64,000 bases of DNA from Iris pallida (GCA_029216955.1 JANAVB010002199.1:18529053-18593052), one strand, 5' to 3'. Positions 1-9,184 are shown, counted from the first letter of the stretch. The notes: generated by a model from the letters alone, not told the origin. A program made the numbers and translations.

Positions 1-1749
1 TTATCAAAGTGACCACTCTGTTCCATTAATTTTCTGACCTCTGTATGGCTCAAAGGTTTGAAAAAGGTTGGGTAGCATTTATCGTTCTCCTTGGTTTTCT
101 TCTCCTCTATATGATTAAGAAACAGATATGGTAGCCACTTTGAAGAATAACAAGTATTGGCAATGGCACTCTTGTAAAATAAAGAGCAGATCTTGTAATG
201 GCACAATAGTTCTTCGAACACTGTCACCATCTCTGGATTCTCTTTTCTGAGCTTGTTCAACTCATCATTTGTTGGTACATACTCCTCATACGGAGCATCT
301 GCCATGGGCAAGAACGAGATATACTTTATCTCGTGGAGTGCAAAGCCCATCTCTCCCCCTGGGGTCATGAAAGTTCCGGTCCTGTAGTTGTATCTCTCAT
401 CTAAGGCTAAGAACATATGAGGATTGGGAGCAAATCCATATACAGTGGCATGCACTGCTTCATACAGGTTGATTTGTTGGAGTCTGTCTTGGAATTTTCC
501 TAGAACCCAATTCGCGATATAACTCCATCGCTTGTAGTCTGGATTCACCAATCCAGTCATTCTTATATCTTGCTCAGGATATTTTCCTTCAACCTTCGCA
601 AACTCATTTGCGAATATTGGTGTCCTAACAGGCATTAGCATGGAGGAGTTCTCTGGTGGAATGCAGCCAGGTCTTAAGCCTCTCAGTAGGACACTATATC
701 TGTCAGAAGAGCTATAAAACATATCCTTATGTTGTGGCCCCTTCTTTACGAAGATTTTTCCTGCCCGGGCATCCTGAAATAGAGTGATATTCCAATCCAT
801 CTTCCTAGGATAGCTTACATGAGCGTACCGTGACAAAGGAAGGCAGCGAGCGATGTCGGGTATAAAAAAAGATCTATCTTGCTGGTGAACTACCCTATCT
901 TCCATCCTAGGCCTAGGCTGAGAGGCTCTCTCAAAGGCGTCACCGAATAGGAATAAGGGTTTCTTGTGAATTACAGCATCAGCTGATTCTAAAGGCTGTC
1001 CGTTCATCAAACACATCAAAGTTTCATTGTCCTGAGAAATCAATATAGCCTGACGGGAGGCCGGCAGATCATACTGAGGGTAATAGACATGAGACAGATC
1101 TTCTTTGTATTCAGACTCTGTAAGGGTTCCCACAAAATGTTCGTAATCTGGATCTTCATTGACTTCAACTGCATCAACAAAACAGATGAAAATTAGTCCA
1201 AGACAAAGATTCTGTTTTTTAAACATAAAACATTAGAGTGCGCAACCTCAGACTGCGCTGACATGATTTGCGCAACCTCAGACTACGCTGACATGATTTG
1301 CGCAACCTCAGACTGCGCTGACATGATTTGCGCAATCTCAGATTACGCTGACATGACTTGCGCAATATCAGTTTGCGCATCATAAAAGGTGTCCAAAGCA
1401 ATGGTTTGCGCTGATATCTGCGCAACTTAATTGTTTGCGCTGACTTCCTGTCAGCACAAATCAACAATTTGCGCAAGAATGCAGCCTTCATAAAAATGAA
1501 GAACTGATAGTTGATGCAACCGAAACCCTAAAAAGGGTGGCGCAATATGAACTTATCTCTAAAAAGAGATGAGTTTCAAGGGAGTCGAATCACCCTAAGA
1601 AGGGGTTTTCGATCGGTTCAATTACCTCTCAGAGCAGGGTGTGCGGATTCGTGTCGGGAAGCTCGCCGTGCAACCCTGTCAGAAGACTCGGCCGGAGCTT
1701 TTCCCTTCGCGGCGGCGGCAGCGGCATCATTTGATCGTCGTGGGGCCAT
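1..1749 (-). CDS. Two-exon antisense extra gene of a Tat-like retroelement (3' end beyond window)
   Basis: I infer a spliced minus-strand gene. Exon 1 runs from the ATG at 1749 to 1626 and begins MAPRRSNDAAAAAAKGKAP. The intron is 1625-1169, with donor AG|GTAAT and acceptor GATGCAG preceded by a pyrimidine-rich stretch and a CTAAT branch-like site. Exon 2 runs from 1168 off the left edge and is open throughout. The one base left over from exon 1 and the two from exon 2 complete a codon, so the frame is kept. About 430 residues are visible. Exon 2 is globular-looking with no motif I recognise; it includes the run YKRWSYIANWVLGKFQDRL. An unspliced start at 1226 is possible and would give a hydrophobic N-terminus. 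The gene lies just inside a polypurine tract and LTR and is antisense to them. Extra ORFs in various orientations are known in plant Tat-lineage elements, and I infer this is one. A captured host gene is the alternative. Confidence 0.6.
1241..1360. repeat. 30-bp minisatellite, four units, in the antisense intron
   Basis: Four consecutive 30-bp units begin CGCAACCTCAGACTGCGCTG, at 1241, 1271, 1301 and 1331, with a decayed fifth after 1361. Each unit carries the core TGCGCA/TGCGCT. The array lies wholly inside the proposed intron. The short minus-strand reading frame through it (LRKSCQRS repeats) is a by-product. Confidence 0.85.
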
Positions 1750-1837
1750 GACAATCGTCGGAGGAGGAACAGTGAAGGTTTTCTTCTCAAAAAGCTCGAA
1801 AGATTGCAAAGTAAAGAATTGAAAACGAAAAGAGGGG

Positions 1838-1846
1838 TATTTATAG
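1838..1846 (-). promoter_or_regulatory. TATA box of the antisense gene
   Basis: Read on the minus strand the bases are CTATAAATA, 89 bp upstream of the ATG at 1749. That predicts a transcription start near 1810 and a leader of about 60 nt. It supports independent antisense transcription. Confidence 0.5.
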
Positions 1847-1999
1847 TTTTTGAAATACGAAACGGATGCCTCAGATTGCGCCTAAAATTGTGGTCCATTC
1901 GCTTTGCGCAGACAGCTCATCATGTTGCGCAAAATGATTCAACATTCAAAAATTCAAAGTATTTCAAAATTTTGAATACAATCAACTTTCGAAAACTTT

Positions 2000-2007
2000 G
2001 AAGGGGG
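2000..2007 (+). other. Polypurine tract before the LTR
   Basis: GAAGGGGG lies three bases before the TG that opens the LTR at 2011. In LTR elements this primes plus-strand synthesis at the 3' end of the internal region. The DNA to its left, including the antisense gene, is therefore the 3' internal part of an element. Confidence 0.5.
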
Positions 2008-2280
2008 TCTTGTAGGTCCTGAAAAATCAAGTTGCATCAATCAGCAAAAGTCAAAAATTCAAGATATTCATCATTTTGATGAGTTGCGCAGACAACAGAT
2101 TACGCAGACATCACTTTGAACAGGTTGGTTTGCGCATGTTCCCAACTGCGCAGGCTGACGTGGCAGAAGTCATCATTGACTGAATCAAATCAGATCTTCC
2201 TGACAGCTGACAACACGAATAACGAGAAGACTGTTCGTTTATGGAGCCGCACAGTGCTCGAGGGCGGCTGACAGGTGGCA

Positions 2281-2370
2281 GCGCAATCCGTGATTGCGCA
2301 AACCATTCATGCGCAATCTGTGATTGCGCAAACCATTCATGCGCAGTCTGAGTCTGCGCAAACCAAAGTC
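2281..2370. repeat. 30-bp TGCGCA minisatellite in U3
   Basis: Three 30-bp units start at 2281, 2311 and 2341. Each has two GCGCA cores 15 bp apart. They lie about 250-340 bp upstream of the LTR TATA box. Further single TGCGCA sites occur at about 2094, 2151, 2473, 2536 and 2570-2585. Confidence 0.8.
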
Positions 2371-2623
2371 TGCGCAGTTCACTTTGCGCATTCTACCAAC
2401 ATAACTGACAAATTACATATGGCATTCATGCCATCAATTGCTCATTACGTGGCAACTGTCTATGCACGATCATGCGCATTTCAATCAAATAATGCCATGT
2501 GTCTCAGATAGTTGGCCCACGATCCAGTAACTGCCTGCGCAGTCCATATCTGCGCAAACCAGTTGCTGCGCAAATCAGCTTGCGCAGTCCAAAATAACTG
2601 AAAGTTAGTTATTTTCAGAACTC

Positions 2624-2631
2624 TATAAATA
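2624..2631 (+). promoter_or_regulatory. TATA box of the LTR promoter
   Basis: TATAAATA, about 280 bp before AATAAA at 2904, in the LTR. Transcription would start near 2655. Confidence 0.5.
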
Positions 2632-2938
2632 GAGTTTCAAGTCTTCATTTCAAGGGGGATCAAGATCAGAGATCAGAAATCAGAGAGTTCAGGAGTTCTT
2701 GCCAAAGTGCTGCTGCATTCTTCCAAGACTTTTGTCTTCAACTTCAGAGGCTTTTGCCTTCAGTTTCCAGAGTTGTTTTCAACTTCAAAGGCTTCGTCTT
2801 CAAAGTTCACATCGTCCAAGGGATAGAGCAATCGTCATCAAGATTGGATTCCTATAGTTGTAATTTTCCCAGAATTCTTGTAATCTTTATTACAGTTTGT
2901 ATCAATAAAGTTTTATACTTTTGTTTTTGCAAACAAAA

Positions 2939-2956
2939 TGGCGACTCTGCTGGGGA
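2939..2956 (+). other. Primer-binding site, tRNA-Arg type
   Basis: TGGCGACTCTGCTGGGGA starts three bases after the LTR's terminal CA. It resembles the 3' end complement of a plant tRNA-Arg, the primer type I associate with Tat/Ogre elements. A tRNA comparison would confirm it. Confidence 0.6.
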
Positions 2957-3344
2957 AACTTTCTCCTCCGACGAGGAAGTAGCAACTCAATGTGACGTAG
3001 CGTCTATCGGGAAGACGCAGAAGACGCTGGTTGTTAAGGTCAACCAGACAGCCTACGAGGCGATGCTCAACTCCAAGACCACTCCCCGTACTGCAGTCAC
3101 TTCTGCCAAGAGCAAAGTGCGCTCAGTTTGGGTCTCCAAGTCTGCTGCACAATCTGACAGTTTTGCCACCAAGGATGCTGTGCCAACTGTTGCACAATCT
3201 ACTAGTCAGACTGCTGCACAAACTGCTGTGTCAACTGTTGCACAGTCTGTCTCAGCAACTGCTGCACAATCTGTTGCAGTCAAGGCTACGCAGTCTGCTG
3301 CAACTGTTGTGCAAGCTACTTCATATGCTGCCTTGTCAACTTAA
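2940..3344 (+). pseudogene. 5' internal ORF of the Tat-like element, truncated
   Basis: An open frame runs from the primer site to the stop at 3342-3344; in this frame it is also open upstream to 2754, inside the LTR. The first internal Met is near 3061. The protein is low-complexity at its C-terminus, with repeated AQS/AQT blocks. No zinc knuckle, protease or RT follows. At about 3345 the sequence changes to unrelated DNA, so this is a 5' remnant. It might be gag-like or the ORF1 found in some Tat elements; I cannot tell which. Confidence 0.35.
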
Positions 3345-3375
3345 CCACCATAAATTATCAATTAGGGGGGGGGGG
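3345..3375. other. Junction with duplicated motif and G tract
   Basis: A 20-bp motif (ACCACCATAAATTATCAATT) ends here, runs into a G tract at about 3365-3378, and recurs at about 3471-3490 in its native context. The same native context is found around 23600-23622. This marks the break between the Tat-like remnant and the duplicated block. Confidence 0.5.
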
Positions 3376-3555
3376 GGGTATTTGTCTTCGCATAGATATA
3401 CATATATGAGCCCACTTAACCACAAGCAATTTGTCCAGGTTAGAAAAGGAATATGTGTGATTAAGTATGAACCACCATAAATTATCAATTGGCCCTACCA
3501 AAAGAAGAAGAAGAAAAATATTAAGGTCCACTATGCTTCACATGTGCGTTACCTT

Positions 3556-4068
3556 TAGAGTTGGGCACGGGTCGAACTGGTCCCAAAATTTGTAAATTCG
3601 AATTTGATCCGTGCTTTAACGGGACGGAATGGAACGGGTTAATTTATTTTTGGAACTGAACTAGATCCGACCCGTTGGAAACTGATCCAATCCGCAGGTC
3701 CATACGAGTCTAAAATTTGGCATATACCAAAAAATTATATACAAAAATAACAAAACTATCCCTATAGAAAAGTAACAAAACTGTACAAAAAACAATCTGT
3801 AATCAAACATTAAAAATCACTTTATTCAAAAAAAAATACCTGAGAGTCTATCCCTATACAAAACTATACAAAAAAATTAAATTTACTATACTACCCTTAC
3901 AAACGGGCCGGGGTCCCGTTTGTTTTCAAAGTATGACCCGTCCCGAACCGTTCATATCACAGGATCCGTCCCGTTTCAGTTTTGAAATTTCAGATTCAGC
4001 TTGTTTAGGTGTTTTACGGTTCGGTTCGGATTGAAATCGCGGGTCCTAGACCCGTATGTCCAGTCCTA
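3556..4068. mobile_element. hAT-type MITE, copy A
   Basis: The terminal inverted repeats read TAGAGTTGGGCACGG at the left and, inverted from the right, TAGGACTGGACATACGG. The flanks are GTTACCTT (3548-3555) and GTTATCTT (4069-4076), an 8-bp duplication with one later mismatch. The interior is rich in GGGACGGG-like short repeats. There is no coding capacity. Confidence 0.75.
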
Positions 4069-5164
4069 GTTATCTTACAATGGAGTTTTGTGGTTTGGGA
4101 ATAGAATCCCAGGAGTCTCTGAAGGTACTCCACAACTCCAAAAGCTCAAAAACTGCAGTTTTAGTCCACACATATAGACGTATAAAAACTGGTTTGGATT
4201 GTAGTTACATTTTATAACGTCCATTTATAGAATGTTCGCTCGGCTAATATTTCGAAAACTCCTATTTGAATTCCGAAATGGCGTCACGTTTAAAAAAGAG
4301 TGTCAATCCAAAATAGAATTCGTTTTAAACCCATTTCCTGTATTCGACACTAATTAAAAACCCGAAATAAAATGTAATTCCTTGAACTAAAACCTCGAAA
4401 GACTTAACTCTTAAGAGGAAGGGCCTTGTTATGTCCCTCAATTGGGCCAGCCCAATAAGCCCATGCTATCTTCATTTTCTCTCGTCTTTGTTGTTTAGTT
4501 ATACATGGGCTTGGTGGTCCCTGTCTTTGAGAGAGAGGTGCAACAATATTGATGGTTACTTTCACCCAAACAAGGGCCCCTGAGGGAGGGGTTGCCCTGT
4601 CCATTTTTCTTTGTGACACCAACATAACTCAAATAATTAGTCTACAAAAAAAGAAATTGCACCATATATAGATGATGTGAGGAAACAAATAGTATTTAAA
4701 GGTCCTGAATTTTTTTTTTATCTTCTTCTTAATCTTGATAAAATATTGTAGAACATTTTGATACTTTAGAGAGCTTATTTCCTCGTGTCTTTTTCCCCTC
4801 TCTCTTTTTGCATGCAAATGTAGCCATATTTTTACGTACCACTGTCACGACACATGTTATAAGATTGTCCTAAACTATAGTCGCTTTAATGTGATTGAAA
4901 TGACTATTACATTTTTTAGATTTAAGAATTTTGTATACTTAGAGCAACAAACAATTCTATTACATATACTAGTCGCGTTCACGTGCGTTGCACGTATAAA
5001 ACAATCAATGGTAGTATTAATAAAATATATAAAATTTAAATTATATTACAATATTTTAAATATAATTTTAATATGATTTGTTATGATTATTTTTTTAATT
5101 CTGGATATGTGTTTAATTAGATAATATTATATAGTTAGTTTAAACATAATTTTATTTTTAAATA

Positions 5165-5326
5165 TATTCTAGTATCGGTTGGTTTTTAATTTTTTAGGTA
5201 AGGAGAGAGGGTTCGGTTACACACACAGAAGATAAAAAAGGTAGTTAATTAATATATATATATTCTAGTATCGGTTGGTTTTTAATTTTTTAGGTAAGGA
5301 GAGAGGGTTCGGTTACACACACAAAC
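5165..5326. repeat. 64-bp direct repeat, two copies 98 bp apart
   Basis: The segment starting TATTCTAGTATCGGTTGG occurs at 5165-5228 and 5263-5326. The same pair is present in the duplicated block at about 25361-25520. No function is visible. Confidence 0.7.
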
Positions 5327-6227
5327 TAAATATTATATTGAGATACTCGCCAATATGATATAGCCGATGTGGAACTATCTCTCATAGTCTAAAGTCAAAA
5401 AATCCAACCCATTCGTTGAATATGAATGTGGCCGACACTATGGGGACGTATTACCATTCAGTGGACGACACTAAAGGCAAAGTTTACTCCTCATTTCTCA
5501 TTTATGATGTAATATTTCCCATCAGCTTCTTTGATATTGAAAATTATAAATGGAATAGTTTAGGACATTGAGCAGCAATTGAGTCTAAAATTGCAAATGA
5601 GGAGCATTAAAAAAAAAGAAAAAAAAATTGATTGCACCTCATTTGAATGGTCTATTTATGCGGTGTATTCCACATTGTTTGATATATGTATAAGTAGTTT
5701 CGTATTTGACAGAAAACGTCATTTTTGACTGTCAACGCAGTTTGACCGATAATTTATAACGAAAATACTCTCGTCTTCTCCCAAACCAAAATCCGTCCCG
5801 CTGCTATCGCGCCCCCACCTCCGTCCCGCCGCTGCCTCGTTCATCACCACCACCACCACTACTGTCTCTGCGCCCCCGTCCCGTTCCACCCATCCCCTGC
5901 TCCTCTTTGCCCCCCTCCGCCCCCTCCCCCAGCAGCCAGCAGCAGCGACGGTGGGCAGCGGGGGTGAGGGAGAGGGGGCGCTCGCCGGAGAGGAGGGGGG
6001 GGGGGAAGAAATTGGGTTCAGAGAAGAAGACAGAAAAATGTGGACATTTTCGTCTTTTTTTAATAGTCAAATATCGTTGACCGTCAAAAGTGACATTTTC
6101 CGTCAGATGTGAGACTACTTTTATATATATATAACAAACAATATGGGATACATCTTTTAAATATAATATATATTGCTTTAGCTGGTTCACGATTGAGCGG
6201 GGAAAGAGAAGAGAAGAGAGAGAGAGA
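5323..6227 (+). repeat. UGT-upstream block, copy 1
   Basis: The block starts ACAAACTAAATATTATATTG and leads into the UGT start codon. Related blocks lie at 20103-21139, 25516-26286, 53468-54181 continued at 62404-62708, and 62709-63420. The last 70 bp, with TATAATATATATTGC at about 6162-6176 and a GA-rich leader at 6203-6227, is shared by all three UGT copies and is the likely core promoter. Confidence 0.75.
5692..6120. mobile_element. Long-TIR MITE upstream of UGT copy 1
   Basis: The ends are inverted repeats of about 43 bp, starting AAGTAGT and containing GACGGAAAACGTCA-like sequence; the right arm ends GAGACTACTT. The interior is GC-rich with CACCACCAC and G tracts. The element ends 108 bp before the UGT start codon. 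Flanks are TA-rich, so the TSD cannot be read unambiguously. A Mutator-like origin is possible. Confidence 0.65.
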
Positions 6228-7640
6228 ATGGAGCAAGTGACGATAGTCATGGTGCCGTTCACTGCGCAAGGGCATCTCAACCAGCTCCTCCACTTCGCCA
6301 TTAACCTCTCCTCCACCTACGTCGACCTCTCCGTCCACTACGCCTCCTCCGCCTCCTACATCCGTCAGGCCAAGTCGCGGATCCAAGGACGCGACCCGGC
6401 CTCCCTCGAGAAAGTCCACTTCCACGAGCTCCCCCTCGCCCCCTTCCCATGCACCCCCCTCCCCGACCCCGCCTCCAGCTTCCCCAGCCACCTCCTCCTC
6501 TCCCTCGATGCCGCGTTGAGACTGACGAACCCGCTGGCCGCACTGTTCCTCTCCCTCTCCGCCGGGTGCCGCCGCCTAATAGTCGTATACGACTTCGCGA
6601 TGTCCTTCGTCAGCCCGGACGTCGCCTCCTTGCCCAACGCCGAGAGCTACCGCTTCCAGGGCGTCCCCTCCCACTTCGACCTCCACAGATTATGCCACCA
6701 GCCCGGCTTCGACGCCAGCAAGCTGAGGCGGGAGGTCCTCGACGTCATCCTCGACCCCTTCGAGGGGAGCTTAGCCCCCGAAGTCCTGGACTTCCTGATA
6801 CGTATCTATCGCGATCACATCGCTGCGGAGGCCGGCACCTTGTTCAACAGCTGCCGGCCGGTCGAAGGCGAGTTCCTCGACCTACTGAGCGCAGCGCCGC
6901 GGTATCGCGGGAAGAAATTGTTCGCGGTCGGGCCGCTCAATCCGCTGGCAATCGAGAGGGGACTGTCGTCGCATAAGTGCTTGGAGTGGCTGGACGACCA
7001 GCCTCCGGCTTCGGTCCTCTACGTGTCGTTCGGGTCCACCTCCACGATGTCGGACGAGCAGATCGAGAAGCTGGCGACGGGGCTGGAGCGCAGCGGCCAG
7101 CTGTTCATCTGGGTGCTGAGGGATGCTGATCTCGGTGACGTCTTTGCGGCCGACGGCGACGGCAACAATGGAATCGGGCGGAGAGAGCTGCCGGCCGGGT
7201 TCGAAGAGAGGGTCGAAGGGAGGGGGGTGGTGGTGAGGGGGTGGGCGCCGCAGCTTCCGATCCTAGCCCACCCTTCCACGGGAGGGTTCATGAGCCACTG
7301 CGGGTGGAACTCGTGCATGGAGAGCCTCAGCATGGGAGTGCCGATCGTAGCCTGGCCCGTGCACTCCGACCAGCCGAGGAACGCGGTGATGGTGACCGAG
7401 TACTTGAGGACGGGGGTCGCGGTGCGGGAGTGGGCTCGGCACAGGGATCCGGTGTCGTCGGAGGCGATCGAGAAGGCGATCGGGAAGGTGATGATGGTGC
7501 AGTGCTGCGAGGAGGAGGGGAAGGAGATGAGGAAGAGAGCTCGGCTGCTGGGGGAGGCCATACGCCTCTCCGTGGCAGAGGGTGGGTCTTCCAGAGCTGA
7601 TATGGATTCATTCGTTCAGCACATTACCAGAGATGCCTGA
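6228..7640 (+). CDS. UDP-glycosyltransferase, zeatin O-glucosyltransferase-like (copy 1)
   Basis: Intronless 470-residue GT1-family enzyme, full length for plant UGTs. It is expected to transfer glucose (or xylose) from a UDP-sugar to a hydroxyl of a small acceptor in the cytosol. The N-terminus has the catalytic-type histidine H16 in FTAQGHLNQLL, a motif typical of zeatin O-glucosyltransferases, and a candidate partner D122 in VVYDFAM. The 44-residue PSPG nucleotide-sugar box spans residues 339-382, from WAPQ to HSDQ, with the HCGWNS core. The HSDQ ending and overall pattern fit the cytokinin O-glucosyltransferase (UGT93/ZOG) clade, though substrate cannot be read from sequence. The start is the first ATG after a GA-rich leader and matches copies 2 and 3. 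Third positions are very GC-rich against AT-rich flanks. Confidence 0.93.
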   Translation: MEQVTIVMVPFTAQGHLNQLLHFAINLSSTYVDLSVHYASSASYIRQAKSRIQGRDPASLEKVHFHELPLAPFPCTPLPDPASSFPSHLLLSLDAALRLTNPLAALFLSLSAGCRRLIVVYDFAMSFVSPDVASLPNAESYRFQGVPSHFDLHRLCHQPGFDASKLRREVLDVILDPFEGSLAPEVLDFLIRIYRDHIAAEAGTLFNSCRPVEGEFLDLLSAAPRYRGKKLFAVGPLNPLAIERGLSSHKCLEWLDDQPPASVLYVSFGSTSTMSDEQIEKLATGLERSGQLFIWVLRDADLGDVFAADGDGNNGIGRRELPAGFEERVEGRGVVVRGWAPQLPILAHPSTGGFMSHCGWNSCMESLSMGVPIVAWPVHSDQPRNAVMVTEYLRTGVAVREWARHRDPVSSEAIEKAIGKVMMVQCCEEEGKEMRKRARLLGEAIRLSVAEGGSSRADMDSFVQHITRDA

Positions 7641-8047
7641 TGGAATTTGAATCTTTCTTCCTTTGTTCGTTTCATGTCCTTATTTGAATTGCTGCATGTT
7701 CTTGATTGTGTTTGAATAATGTTGTCTACTTTACAAAGTTTCCAATCAAGCTCCCCATCTAGTTTGTGTGTCTAGTTTGTGTGTGTGTGTGTGTGTGTGT
7801 GTTCAAGTAATATACTAAAAAGAATAGTAATTCATGCACATCCCACATCAATTGGATGAAACTGACGAAGAAGGTCATATCTCAGGAAAACTTATCTACC
7901 TTGAGGAGCTTCTTAAATTGGTAGTACAATTTTTACTTTACTTTCGTCACATACTTATTTACTATGTAAGTTAGTTCTGACGTCTCAACATTTGCACAAT
8001 CTCATAAAAATAAAAGTAAATATCAGGTTCACATTGATATCTATATC
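7641..8047. other. 3' flank of UGT copy 1, no gene seen
   Basis: The first 110 bp match the 3' flank of copy 2 and likely hold the 3' UTR. A (GT)n tract lies at about 7779-7801. A short open plus-strand stretch near 7845-7920, reading PHQLDETDEEGHISGKL, is too small to call. Confidence 0.5.
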
Positions 8048-8320
8048 TCATATTTTCTTCGTCTTCGGATAAGGTTTAAGCAGAGGCCAAAAATAGTTCT
8101 GCCAGCTTGTCCATCGCATGGCCTTGTTCTCGTAGTTTGACATCACCGAATCCCTGTGAAGGAGTCTTGACGAAGAAATTAAAAAAAAAATCAGGAACTT
8201 GTGGTTCAATTATAAGAAGAAGAAAAAGAATGAAGAGAATTAAAAGGAAGAATTTCAAATAAAAACCTACCATTGGCCATCTGGATTCTGGACTGAAGCT
8301 ACGGGAATAATTTTGTTTCT
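8048..8320 (-). CDS. Candidate last two exons of an unrecognised gene
   Basis: On the minus strand an acceptor (TTCTACAG) precedes an exon at 8320-8271. A donor ATG|GTAGGT, a 117-bp intron (8270-8154) and an acceptor TTCACAG lead to an exon at 8153-8051 with stop TGA at 8050-8048. Joined in frame, both exons are open and give about 50 residues rich in Trp, Asn, Tyr and Lys, ending PYPKTKKI. I do not recognise the family. Nothing convincing continues upstream beyond 8330, so this may be the 3' end of a broken or captured gene. It could also be a chance splice model. Confidence 0.35.
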
Positions 8321-8963
8321 CTGTAGAAGAGGAATCAGAAGGGATGGGATTGGGAAGACAGCTTTTTCTCTGAATTTAAAGAGTCAGACGGTTGTCCCAA
8401 TTTTCATGCAACTGCACTATATGCTACTCGCTGGAATGTTCTCTCTTCAGGCCCTTGAGCTTTCAAGAAGAAAACAAAGTAATAATGTTTTATATTTATA
8501 ACTATGAATTAGTAACTTTTCAAAAAAATGGTGCCCCTTGGGTTTGGGGGCCCCAGGCCCAAGCCCTGTCTGCCCCTTCCTTGGGCCTCTCCTACAACTG
8601 AGTTTGCACCCCCCATGTCCGTGCCAACTGAGTTGGTGGGCCCCACTTTGGTGGCAGCAGCTTCTTGGCCATGCCAAGTGACCTGGCGTACCCCCCTCCC
8701 CCCCCCCCCCCCCCCCCCCCTCCTCTACACGCCAAGTTACTTGTCGTGGCCTCCACCCCACTCCAAGTAACTTGGCGTCCCCCTTCCCCCCCTCCACGTA
8801 GCAACCACCCTCTGTCACCCACGCCAAGTGACTTGACGTGTCCCACCCCCACGCCAAGTCACTTGGCTCGTCCTCCTCCTTCCCTCAAATACACCAAATT
8901 TCTTCCTTTCTTTATAATTTCGAAAAACTTCTTTATTTTGTACGAAATTTTCTCAAATAGTTA
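8321..8963. repeat. C-rich region with five GCCAAGTNACTTGGC-like palindromes
   Basis: Near-palindromic 15-16-bp motifs lie at 8673-8688, 8731-8746, 8761-8777, 8823-8838 and 8853-8867, spaced 20-60 bp. A poly-C run occupies about 8693-8720. The proline-rich open frames here follow from the C tracts. No gene is supported. Confidence 0.6.
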
Positions 8964-9184
8964 GGGATGAGAATGCCATTCCTAACCTAAACTCCTCTTT
9001 ATATTAGAAGTTGCTAAATCTCTCCATGGTTTTAACCCACTATAAATACCGTTGTTACGAAAACGGAAATGTGAACCAGTACCAAAATAAATTTTGGGAT
9101 GAGAATGCCATAATCTAAACTCCTCTCTATTTTAGAAGGTGCCAAATCTCTCCATGGTTTTAACTCACTGTAAATATTGCAGTG
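8964..9184. repeat. Direct repeat, two diverged copies of about 88 bp
   Basis: GGGATGAGAATGCCAT begins a shared segment at 8964-9050 and again at 9096-9184. Both include CTCTCCATGGTTTTAAC. The copies differ at several positions. Function unknown. Confidence 0.7.

Larger units (their letters stand above)
2011..2935 (+). mobile_element. LTR of a Tat/Ogre-like Ty3/gypsy element
   Basis: The segment starts TGTAGGTCCTG after a purine tract and ends GCAAACA three bases before a tRNA-complementary site. It is about 925 bp. It contains a TATA box at 2624-2631 and a polyadenylation signal AATAAA at 2904-2909, the order expected for U3-R-U5 on the plus strand. U3 is packed with TGCGCA motifs. The second LTR is not in the window, so the borders rest on the tract, the TG/CA ends and the primer site. 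Confidence 0.6.
3376..6080. repeat. Segmental duplication, copy A (partner 23512-26286)
   Basis: The stretch aligns collinearly with 23512-26286 with scattered substitutions and small indels. Both copies contain the hAT MITE, the 98-bp offset direct repeat, and the UGT-upstream block with its second MITE. Copy A continues into a UGT gene. Copy B is cut by the LTR array before reaching one. No gene is apparent between 4069 and 5322; that part is AT-rich. Confidence 0.85.

Noticed and set aside
5804..6316. 170-codon minus-strand frame spanning the MITE and UGT start, with relatives at 20537-20893, 25936-26340 and 62271-62675
   Set aside because: Its ends change with each junction and it follows the MITE's GC-rich core. 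It reads antisense through the promoter.
6301..6637. Gly/Arg-rich minus-strand frames across the UGT genes, also near 21213-21512 and 63494-63793
   Set aside because: Shadows of the GC-rich UGT coding sequence; no independent support.
8447..8964. Proline- and glycine-rich open frames on both strands
   Set aside because: Caused by C/G homopolymer runs. No domain, splice signals or conservation.
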